Source: a virus. Taken from it: a DNA stretch of 42,722 nt. The stretch is taken from the IMG/VR virus record IMGVR_UViG_3300034407_002138, positions 1 to 42,722 of that record; one strand, written 5' to 3'. A program made the position numbers and the translations under genes. Below are positions 36,911 through 42,722 of this stretch, piece after piece. How positions within the stretch are numbered: position 1 is the stretch's first letter; each line of letters opens with the position of its first letter. A model generated the notes under the pieces. That model did not search any database and was not told the origin of the DNA. It was given only the letters and a program-made list of their open reading frames with translations.

Positions 36911-37420
36911 TTACCTTGCCAGTTTAAAAACAGCATTAGATATTTGTAAAAAGTTTTTCTTTGTGCCGTTTATCATATTTTCAATCTTCTTTTTATTAGA
37001 TGCATTTACTTTATCATAGACTTGTGTAATTGTGCTTGCAGTTGTTAAATCAACTTTCATTCTACCATCTTTAAATTTTAAAGGTTTTGCTGATTTCTTT
37101 TTAACAATATCTTTTAACATTCTAAGATTATTTTCTACAACAAACATTTCTCTGTAGAACTCATCTGTTTTTGATAAAATATCTTCTTTTAATTTACTTC
37201 TTCTTTCACGCATTTTTTGAAGTTTTTCTGCGTGTTGTTTATATGCTTTAGTTCTTGCATCTAAAAACATTTTATTTTCTTTATCTTTTTTTCTTCTAAC
37301 TACAACAACAGAACTATCATCACCTGTACCAGCAACAGCAGGCCCAGTTGCATTTGTAGGTGCATCTTCCTCTACTGGTCTACCTGTAAAGACATTTACC
37401 TCTCTAAATTTTTTAAGCAT
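36911..37420 (-). CDS. Virion structural protein, 169 aa
   Basis: The start MLKKFREVNVFTGRPVEEDA, then TGPAVAGTGDDSSVVVVRRK, is a distinctive motif of marine T4-like phage structural proteins. The rest is a long coiled coil (QHAEKLQKMRERRSKLKEDI, MFVVENNLRMLKDIVKKKS) and a helical C-terminus. Exact role (neck, head or tail) is unknown. It overlaps the upstream gene by 8 bases. Confidence 0.65.
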   Translation of the reverse strand: MLKKFREVNVFTGRPVEEDAPTNATGPAVAGTGDDSSVVVVRRKKDKENKMFLDARTKAYKQHAEKLQKMRERRSKLKEDILSKTDEFYREMFVVENNLRMLKDIVKKKSAKPLKFKDGRMKVDLTTASTITQVYDKVNASNKKKIENMINGTKKNFLQISNAVFKLAR

Positions 37421-38027
37421 CTTCTAAATCCTCTAAACTTACGTATATTTTTTCTTGTGATTTTTCATGCACAACAGAAAAAATTTCTACTCCTAATATT
37501 GTATCAAACGGTGCCTCGTCATCAAATGCAATGACAATATCACCCTTCTTTGCACTTAACTCTTCTTCTTGTTTATTTAGTATATCTTGTTTTAACCTAT
37601 ACCTTCCTTTTGGAAGTTGCTCACCAAATCCTATAACTTCTTCTTGTATTTCATCATCAAACTCAATATCTTCTTCTTTTAGATACTTAATAAACTCTTT
37701 TTCAAACATATCTGGGTCTGACACTGACTCTTTAAATGTGTCTTTTAATAAAAACAAAGCGGCAGCATATGTTCCAACTTTAGTTCTCAAACCAGGTACC
37801 TTTGAAAATATTTTTTTAATATTAAAAACTAATTTATGAAGTATTGTATATGCAGCCTTTTGTTCACTAGTTGCTAATTCAACTGCTGGTTTTGTTGATT
37901 TTTCTTTTTTAATTCTATTACCATCTTTATCAATAATACCTAATTTAAACGCCTCTGTTTTTTCAAAAGGTGTCGTTAGTAGTTTGATAAAACGATATGT
38001 AACGAATAAATCTACTGCTCTTCCCAT
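37413..38027 (-). CDS. Virion structural protein, 204 aa
   Basis: The start GRAVDLFVTYRFIKLLTTPF, EKTEAFKLGIIDKDGNRIKK, matches a conserved cyanophage-type structural protein. The middle (TILHKLVFNIKKIFSKVPGL, GTYAAALFLLKDTF) is helical, and the C-terminus is beta-rich with an EEVIGFGEQLPKGRYRL motif. It overlaps neighbours by 1 and 8 bases in the structural operon. Function unknown. Confidence 0.68.
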   Translation of the reverse strand: MGRAVDLFVTYRFIKLLTTPFEKTEAFKLGIIDKDGNRIKKEKSTKPAVELATSEQKAAYTILHKLVFNIKKIFSKVPGLRTKVGTYAAALFLLKDTFKESVSDPDMFEKEFIKYLKEEDIEFDDEIQEEVIGFGEQLPKGRYRLKQDILNKQEEELSAKKGDIVIAFDDEAPFDTILGVEIFSVVHEKSQEKIYVSLEDLEDA

Positions 38028-38389
38028 TATATTTTCCTTAATATTTCAAACACGTTTTCATCTGATCGTACATCTTTTAATTCGTGTTTCTCTAACATAT
38101 TTAGATATATTAAAAATGACTTCATTATACTCCAATACTCTTTTTCTATTTTAAAAAGTAATAATGTAATGGCTGCGTCTGATCCAAATACGTTATTTAA
38201 AACTATGAAGTGATTGATTAGAAGGCGTTCTCGAAGTTCACCTGTCTCTAGATATTTTTTGAAAAGTCTTTTAATATATTTAAATCTTTTTAGATCATCA
38301 TAAAATTCAAGTTCACCCTCACACTGAGGGTTATTATAATTTTTTATTGCAAACATGATGACATTATCAGAAGTAATCTTCTCATACAT
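38027..38389 (-). CDS. Conserved T4-like phage protein, 120 aa
   Basis: The helical protein has NYNNPQCEGELEFYDDLKRF, KYIKRLFKKYLETGELRERL and LINHFIVLNNVFGSDAAITL, a highly recognisable conserved block in marine T4-like phages. It sits in the structural operon, one base overlap with the next gene. No known function; likely structural or assembly. Confidence 0.68.
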   Translation of the reverse strand: MYEKITSDNVIMFAIKNYNNPQCEGELEFYDDLKRFKYIKRLFKKYLETGELRERLLINHFIVLNNVFGSDAAITLLLFKIEKEYWSIMKSFLIYLNMLEKHELKDVRSDENVFEILRKI

Positions 38390-38396
38390 GCCATTA

Positions 38397-38825
38397 CTAT
38401 TCTATTTTTGCAGAAATCTTATAACAGTTTGAAGCGGTCATTTCATAACCGATGTTAAGTGATAAACCACCTTCGACTTTATCAGAGATACCATCATCAT
38501 TTAGAAACTCATCGTGAGGTGTATCAGTATCTTTTCCAAATCTTCCACCGAATAATGTTAATGGAAGTGAAAAACTACCACTCTTACCTTCAAACATAGG
38601 AACTTCACCAAATGTCAATCCAACCCTCATAAGTTTTTGTCTGAGATTTGAAATTGCATCTTCAACTATTTTAGTTTCCTCATTAGTTATAACACCAACA
38701 TATGCATTTAATTTTTGTATAACGACTGGGTTTGATAACGCAGACATGTTGTCATTGGAATCAAATTGAAATCCCATAGCGTGAGGTCCTACACTTTCTT
38801 TAACAAATTTTTTAAAGCTTTTCAT
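38397..38825 (-). CDS. Conserved structural-operon protein, 142 aa
   Basis: The protein starts MKSFKKFVKES, has QKLNAYVGVITNEETKIVED, AISNLRQKLMRVGLTFGEVP and a strand-rich LTLFGGRFGKDTDTPHDEFL, then GLSLNIGYEMTASNCYKISA. It is of a type found in this position in cyanophage-like genomes. GAAGGG precedes the ATG. A stable hairpin lies between it and the gene upstream. Confidence 0.65.
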   Translation of the reverse strand: MKSFKKFVKESVGPHAMGFQFDSNDNMSALSNPVVIQKLNAYVGVITNEETKIVEDAISNLRQKLMRVGLTFGEVPMFEGKSGSFSLPLTLFGGRFGKDTDTPHDEFLNDDGISDKVEGGLSLNIGYEMTASNCYKISAKIE

Positions 38826-38841
38826 TTTTTTCCCTTCATAG

Positions 38842-38865
38842 CACCTGGGGCTCTCGCCCCAAGTG
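38842..38865 (-). other. Intercistronic hairpin, GAGA tetraloop
   Basis: A 10-bp stem (38842-38851/38856-38865) with one G-U pair and a GAGA loop lies between two structural genes. It is GC-rich but has no U-tract on the - strand, so it may be a partial terminator, an RNA processing site or a 3' stabiliser that sets relative expression. Confidence 0.6.
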
Positions 38866-38876
38866 TTAATTAGTTA

Positions 38877-39353
38877 TTAGTCGTCTGATACCTCAGCAAC
38901 ACCTGTGTCAGCGGCTGCAGCGTGAGATGCAAGTACAACCCATGCAGAACCTGTCCACATACATGTTAGAGTATCACCAGCGGTAACAAAGTCTGCATTT
39001 ACAAATCCTAATGCACTTGCAGGTGTCATCTCAGTTGATCCACCGTCTGTATCGTGAACGATGATTTTAATTTGACCTACAACTGTTCCATTAGCAAGTG
39101 TGGTTGCGTTTGTGCCAGCAGTTTGTAATAATGTCAAAGCAGTTGATACTGAGATCGCTGTTTGTGTACCATCAGAAATATCTTCAACTGAGTTTGAAAA
39201 TCCTATAAATGATGGTAAGTTGTTGATAAAGTTTGCGACTGAAACTTTTTTGTTGATTGGTGTTCCGCTTGGATCATCAATCACGTGTAACAGGTCAGCA
39301 GATGCAACACCAGTTGACAAATCTGTTAACGCTGTAATTTTCTTATCGGCCAT
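38877..39353 (-). CDS. Virion structural/fibre protein A with shared N-terminal module
   Basis: The 158-aa protein begins MADKKITALTDLSTGVASAD, LLHVIDDPSGTPINKKVSVA, and is Ala/Thr/Gly-rich afterward with GQIKIIVHDTDGGSTEM and LTCMWTGSAWVVLASHAA. The first 45 residues are nearly identical to those of the paralog at 39729-40283, so both attach to the same virion site with different C-terminal domains. A late promoter variant and palindrome precede it. Confidence 0.72.
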   Translation of the reverse strand: MADKKITALTDLSTGVASADLLHVIDDPSGTPINKKVSVANFINNLPSFIGFSNSVEDISDGTQTAISVSTALTLLQTAGTNATTLANGTVVGQIKIIVHDTDGGSTEMTPASALGFVNADFVTAGDTLTCMWTGSAWVVLASHAAAADTGVAEVSDD

Positions 39354-39374
39354 AACCGTTCTCCTTTATATAAA

Positions 39375-39399
39375 CCCTACGTAGGGAATTTTACTTATA
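39375..39399 (-). promoter_or_regulatory. Late promoter variant and palindromic leader before structural gene A
   Basis: On the - strand TATAAGTA (39399-39392) differs from the late consensus at one base. A 12-bp perfect palindrome CCCTACGTAGGG (39375-39386) follows in the leader, then AAGGAG before the ATG. The same order (late promoter, small hairpin, ribosome site) recurs before the paralog. Confidence 0.6.
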
Positions 39400-39412
39400 G
39401 CATACACCATAA

Positions 39413-39670
39413 TCACATCTGGTCGTCAGTTTTTTCCTCTTCTTTAGGTGTATCGGGTAATCCACCTAAATCATCAGTTTCACTTTCGGCCTCATTATTA
39501 ATCTCTTTTAAAAACAATTGACATTGTTGCACTGCACCTTGAAATGCGTTTAGTTGTGCGATTGCTTCTTGTTTTTTCTTTTCAAAATCAGTGATTGCAT
39601 TTTGTAAAGTTGTTATATCTTTTGTCAACTTTGCAATCTGATCTTCAAGTTCTTGTTTACCTAAACTCAT
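39413..39670 (-). CDS. 85-aa coiled-coil structural-operon protein
   Basis: The protein is a coiled coil (LEDQIAKLTKDITTLQNAIT, FEKKKQEAIAQLNAFQGAVQ) with an acidic disordered tail (EAESETDDLGGLPDTPKEEE). AAGGAG seven bases before the ATG. It is set between the two paralogous fibre-like genes, after a terminator. Possibly a chaperone or small structural rod. Confidence 0.65.
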   Translation of the reverse strand: MSLGKQELEDQIAKLTKDITTLQNAITDFEKKKQEAIAQLNAFQGAVQQCQLFLKEINNEAESETDDLGGLPDTPKEEEKTDDQM

Positions 39671-39686
39671 AATAACTCCTTATGAT

Positions 39687-39717
39687 AAAAAAGTGACCAC
39701 CATAAAGATGGTCACTT
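39687..39717 (-). terminator. Rho-independent terminator after structural gene B
   Basis: A perfect 9-bp stem AAGTGACCA/TGGTCACTT (39691-39699/39709-39717) with a 9-base loop is followed on the - strand by a T-run (TTTTTT across 39692-39687). It lies 12 bases past the stop of the 184-aa gene. Confidence 0.85.
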
Positions 39718-39728
39718 GAAAATTAAGA

Positions 39729-40283
39729 TTAGTCAGCAAATGCCACTGCTGTGTTAGATGCAGTGAAACCTGAAATCTGCCATGTTGTTGTTGATGTACC
39801 AACACATGTGATGTCAAGTGCCTGAGCAAGCGCTACTGTGATTGTCTCATTTGAGTCTTGATCTGAGAATACAACAGATGATGTTTGACCAGTTTGGTCT
39901 GTATCGTGGTGTACTAATTGTCCTTTGAAGAAAATTGAGTTACCAGAACCAGCAGAGATAATCACTGAGTGACCATCAGCTGCAGCCAAACCTGTTGGGC
40001 CAATAAATCTGAATAACATTCCAACTTTAGGTGTTGGTAATGTGTATGTTCTATTTGCACTTACGTTTGGTGTAATTACGATACGACCAGCGTGTGTTGC
40101 CTCAGTTAATGTAACGTCTGAGTCAGCAAGTGTTACTGGTGCTGTTAATGCGTTGAAGAAATCTCCAACTGTTTCTTTTTTGTTAATCGGTGTTCCACTT
40201 GGATCATCGATTATATGCAATAAGTCTTCTCTTGCTGAAGCAGCTGCTAGAGAAGTTAATGCAGTGATCTTTAGATCGGCCAT
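39729..40283 (-). CDS. Virion structural/fibre protein B, paralog of A
   Basis: The 184-aa protein begins MADLKITALTSLAAASARED, LLHIIDDPSGTPINKKETVG, the same attachment module as protein A. The remainder is a beta-rich domain (SDVTLTEATHAGRIVITPNV, RTYTLPTPKVGMLFRFIG) seen in many phage decoration or fibre proteins. It has its own late promoter and a strong terminator, so it is a single-gene, probably abundant, unit. Confidence 0.72.
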   Translation of the reverse strand: MADLKITALTSLAAASAREDLLHIIDDPSGTPINKKETVGDFFNALTAPVTLADSDVTLTEATHAGRIVITPNVSANRTYTLPTPKVGMLFRFIGPTGLAAADGHSVIISAGSGNSIFFKGQLVHHDTDQTGQTSSVVFSDQDSNETITVALAQALDITCVGTSTTTWQISGFTASNTAVAFAD

Positions 40284-40308
40284 TATAGGTCTCCTTCTAT
40301 ATTATTAA

Positions 40309-40398
40309 CCTCTTACGAGGGATTCTACTGTAGGAAATCAGTTTCCCTATCCTACATCACTGAGCCTATAATAATAGACTCAAGCTAAACTATTTATA
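40309..40398 (-). promoter_or_regulatory. Late promoter and structured leader before structural gene B
   Basis: On the - strand TATAAATA (40398-40391) is a perfect late promoter. The roughly 100-base leader folds into at least two hairpins: 40330-40335/40350-40355, and CCTC-GTAA-GAGG at 40309-40320, plus an imperfect one at 40361-40382, followed by AGGAGAC before the ATG. Such leaders probably stabilise mRNA for abundant virion proteins. Confidence 0.7.
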
Positions 40399-40400
40399 CT

Positions 40401-41687
40401 CTATGCGGCAGCGACATCAACACCTTTGAGGATGTTGGCTGTACCACTTGATGTACCTGTCTGTGACAATGTTGCGGCATCATTCAATGATGTTTCAACA
40501 ACGATAGGATCAGTTCTTAGTGTCTTACCCTCTGCGTTTCTGCCATCACTGTCATTTGATGCGGCACTACCTGACTCTTGTACAAGTCTAAAGAAGTTTC
40601 CGTCACCATTTGTTTTACCTTCAAAGTCTGCTGTTCCTTCTTCTAAAAGTATTGCAACACTTGTATCTTGACCAGTTCTTGTTATTGTAGTAATATCTGA
40701 TCTTGTAGCAAACAATGGACCTGCAACTTTAAATGCTAATGAATCACAGATGATTTCTTCACCACCGTCTGTATGGAATAAAACATCAACATTATCTGCA
40801 ACTGTGATTGCTTCACTTAGTGTTACAGATGTTGATCCGTTTGTAGCGGCAACTGTTAATTCATTGTTTGTTGAAATTGCTGTATTTCCGTCTGCGTCTG
40901 CGAAAGATAATGTACTTGTATCTTTGACAGTGACAACGTCACCAACTGCGATTGTACCAGAATTACCGTCTAATACTAATGCTGTTGTTGCAGTTGTTAT
41001 TGCACCGTTTACTGTTGCAGATTTACCGGCACTTCCGTTTGCAATAAGTTTTGCACCAAATGTTGGATCAGATGTTGTTCCAGCTTCAAGTCTAATACTT
41101 AAACCTGAACTTCCGTCTTCCTCAGTTATTGTTGCAGTTCCGTCAAAGTTAATACCTGTGACAACACCTGTATCGCCAACTCCTTCACCATTAAATGCTA
41201 AGAAACCTGCAGCTGCGTTTGTCTGTGCAAGTCCTCTAAATGTAAGTTGGTTTGTACCTGAACCAGAAAAATATTGACATGCCATTGTACTGTCTTCAAC
41301 CATGTCTGTTTTTCCAACTCTTGATAATAAGATGTATGCTTTATTTGTAATTGTTTGGTTTGCAGTTCTTGTTGCAGATGTAACATCCACTGCCTCATCA
41401 AATGTCACAGTGATATCAAATGTACCTGTGTCTGCGACTGTTTGATCAGTCCAATTTATACCAATAATAGATGCAGAACCAAATGCTTCTGCTAAATTTT
41501 TTACACATACCAGTATTTCTGGTTGTGCATCCGTGTTATCGTTTCCACTAGCAGCAAGGCCTGGTGTTAGACCCCAACCACTTTTGGTCGCTATTGCGTG
41601 ATGTCTTGCACCAGTTGAACCAGCGGCGTTTTTGTCTTCAGGCAAAAACTTTGGTTTTAGATTCGGTGTAACTCCCCATAAGCCCAT
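40401..41687 (-). CDS. Major-type virion structural protein, 428 aa
   Basis: The protein begins MGLWGVTPNLKPKFLPEDKN, GSTGARHHAIATKSGWGLTP and ASGNDNTDAQPEILVCVKNL, a block I recognise from cyanophage-type structural proteins. After that it is Thr/Ala/Ser/Gly-rich and beta-like (FDITVTFDEAVDVTSATRTA, VVTGINFDGTATITEEDGSS, Ig-like repeats). It has a perfect late promoter and AAGGAGAC. Very likely an abundant head or tail surface protein. Confidence 0.72.
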   Translation of the reverse strand: MGLWGVTPNLKPKFLPEDKNAAGSTGARHHAIATKSGWGLTPGLAASGNDNTDAQPEILVCVKNLAEAFGSASIIGINWTDQTVADTGTFDITVTFDEAVDVTSATRTANQTITNKAYILLSRVGKTDMVEDSTMACQYFSGSGTNQLTFRGLAQTNAAAGFLAFNGEGVGDTGVVTGINFDGTATITEEDGSSGLSIRLEAGTTSDPTFGAKLIANGSAGKSATVNGAITTATTALVLDGNSGTIAVGDVVTVKDTSTLSFADADGNTAISTNNELTVAATNGSTSVTLSEAITVADNVDVLFHTDGGEEIICDSLAFKVAGPLFATRSDITTITRTGQDTSVAILLEEGTADFEGKTNGDGNFFRLVQESGSAASNDSDGRNAEGKTLRTDPIVVETSLNDAATLSQTGTSSGTANILKGVDVAAA

Positions 41688-41709
41688 GTTAGTCTCCTTT
41701 TTTTATTAT

Positions 41710-41717
41710 TATTTATA
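41710..41717 (-). promoter_or_regulatory. T4-type late promoter
   Basis: TATAAATA on the - strand, 22 bases before the ATG of the 428-aa structural gene. Expected transcription start leaves a leader of about 17 bases containing AAGGAGAC. Confidence 0.75.
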
Positions 41718-41724
41718 ATAATTC

Positions 41725-42246
41725 TTATTTAAATCCTTGTTTTTTAAGTTCAGATATCGTTTTTCTAACGTTTATATGCGTTATTCCTATTCCACCTGCA
41801 CTTTCCCATTCCCTAACGTTCTTTATATAGTCATCTATAAGTATATTAGGTTTGTCATTTGTTTGTGCAAACTTACGTTTTTGGTCTCTTAATACTAGAT
41901 TTATATCACTTCTTTTGATTCTAGTATTTTTTTGGAGCCACTGCATCTTTCCTTTTTTAGAACCTGATGCCATTTTAGGTGAATATGCTGATAATATTTT
42001 AGGATTATATCTTGCGATAAACTGATATAATTTTTTACTATCAGGCATCCACTCTAAGTCTGCCCAAAACTTCGCACCTTTCTCTGCTATTTTATCCCAA
42101 CGGGTGCCTCTTTCGGCAGTGACAAACAAACCATTTACTGCGGCGTTTGCCCCTTTTATAAAGTCACAAAGAACTCCGTCCATATCACAGTATATCTGTG
42201 GTAAGTCCTCGGCACTTGTCTTCATTATTTCGACAAGTGATCTCAT
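41725..42246 (-). CDS. HAD-family hydrolase, 5'-nucleotidase-like
   Basis: The 173-aa protein has the HAD motif I QIYCDMDGVLCDF (Asp21, Asp23), a KILSAYSPKM segment as motif II, QKRKFAQTNDKPNILIDDYI with Lys and acidic motif III/IV (IDD). Size and the CDMDGVL motif fit the deoxyribonucleotidase type of phage HAD protein. It sits next to a structural gene; a nucleotide-pool or phosphatase role is likely. The next in-frame ATG is at codon 8. Confidence 0.78.
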   Translation of the reverse strand: MRSLVEIMKTSAEDLPQIYCDMDGVLCDFIKGANAAVNGLFVTAERGTRWDKIAEKGAKFWADLEWMPDSKKLYQFIARYNPKILSAYSPKMASGSKKGKMQWLQKNTRIKRSDINLVLRDQKRKFAQTNDKPNILIDDYIKNVREWESAGGIGITHINVRKTISELKKQGFK

Positions 42247-42247
42247 G

Positions 42248-42722
42248 TTAAACTTTTGGATTTATCTCTACTTTAGTTTCTTTCTTACCTGTTAAAGTCT
42301 TTTCTTTTACTTGCTCTTTTTTATCTTTATCTTTTGCTTTGTATCCTTGTGCAAAGGCAGCTCTTCTTTGAGCATCAGATGCAAATCCTTCAAAATAACT
42401 TTTGCCTGCATCAGTCTTCCAAATTTTAGCAAGTGCTTCTCTCATAGAAAGATTTTTATTACCTTGAATATCAGATATTGATTCTTCTTTTTTGATTGCT
42501 TTTGAAACTGCTTTTCTTCTTCTATGAAGATATCTATCAGAATCATCTACATCACCGTCATTATCAATATCTTTATCTTTTCTATCTTTAAATTTTTTCT
42601 TCAACGCTTTAGGTTGAACTTTATCCATTCCCTCACCATCATCAGACTTGTCGTTAGTGTTATCCTCTTTCATTTTTTTCTTTTGTGATTTGATAACTAC
42701 TGAATGAGATGGGTCTTCTTTC
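42248..42722 (-). CDS. Structural-operon protein, 5' end beyond the window
   Basis: The frame is open from the stop at 42248 to the window edge. An ATG at 42673 gives 141 residues, but the frame continues upstream (EDPSHSVVIKSQKKKM), so the gene very likely starts outside. It contains KALKKKFKDRKDKDIDNDGD, VDDSDRYLHRRRKAVSKAIK, a DxDxDG calcium-binding-like loop, then REALAKIWKTDAGKSYFEGF and a Lys-rich end. The type is common in cyanophage structural operons. Function unknown. Confidence 0.65.
   Translation of the reverse strand, partial: KEDPSHSVVIKSQKKKMKEDNTNDKSDDGEGMDKVQPKALKKKFKDRKDKDIDNDGDVDDSDRYLHRRRKAVSKAIKKEESISDIQGNKNLSMREALAKIWKTDAGKSYFEGFASDAQRRAAFAQGYKAKDKDKKEQVKEKTLTGKKETKVEINPKV

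Noticed and set aside
40750-41277. Long + strand ORF opposite the 428-aa structural gene
   Set aside because: It mirrors a low-complexity Thr/Ala-rich gene, is on the strand without signals, and has no ribosome site; it is a shadow frame.

Overview
This window looks like part of a low-GC, T4-like marine myovirus, and most likely a phage of SAR11/Pelagibacterales (a pelagimyophage). Three things support that. There is a T4 core gene set: gp26, gp29-like, gp32, gp33, gp59, gp61, RNase H, NrdA and NrdB. There are small genes typical of cyanophage/pelagiphage-type myoviruses: PhoH, a 2OG-Fe(II) oxygenase, a NodU-type carbamoyltransferase, DUF6433-like and DUF4385 proteins and ribosomal protein bS21. 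And there is a circularly permuted tmRNA of the alphaproteobacterial type, which points to an alphaproteobacterial host. The host itself is an inference.

Layout. Positions 1-3240 (+ strand) hold a baseplate/tail module: a tail-tube-like protein, gp26, a 52-aa ORF reachable by -1 frameshift, and a tape-measure-like protein. From 3286 to the right edge every gene is on the - strand. Positions 3286-6524 are the replication/late-transcription block (HTH protein, gp32, a DUF115-like enzyme, a coiled-coil protein, gp59, gp33, a small membrane protein). Positions 6541-6845 carry the tmRNA and its promoter. Positions 6842-18681 are a dense run of accessory and small genes: carbamoyltransferase, nuclease, methyltransferase, a 30-aa metallothionein-like peptide, GH108 endolysin, PhoH, acyl carrier protein, SleB hydrolase, metallopeptidase, 2OG oxygenase, RNase H and bS21.

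Positions 18692-25213 are the most unusual part. They form one tightly coupled operon, in transcription order: two paralogous membrane/coiled-coil proteins, CsgF, CsgG, a curlin-repeat protein, a FecR-domain protein, a second curlin-repeat protein, a small protein, and a CHASE2-class III adenylate cyclase with its catalytic residues intact. Together they would make an amyloid-type (type VIII) secretion system linked to a periplasm-sensing cAMP synthase, carried by a phage.

Positions 25225-32869 hold surface-sugar-type enzymes (glycosyltransferase, PIG-L deacetylase, methyltransferase), a nuclease, a glutaredoxin-NrdB fusion, NrdA, a radical SAM protein and primase gp61. Positions 32902-35640 carry small membrane proteins including a probable spanin pair. 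Positions 35640-42722 are virion structural genes with T4-type late promoters (TATAAATA).

Regulation is readable. Exact TTGACA-17-TAnnnT sigma70 promoters recur, three of them with the upstream gene's TGA stop inside the -35 box. TATAAATA late promoters precede structural genes, and the tmRNA promoter combines both. bS21 plus tmRNA suggests the phage adjusts host translation; adenylate cyclase plus curli export suggests it also adjusts host signalling and the cell surface. Function calls rest on motifs read by eye, with no database search.
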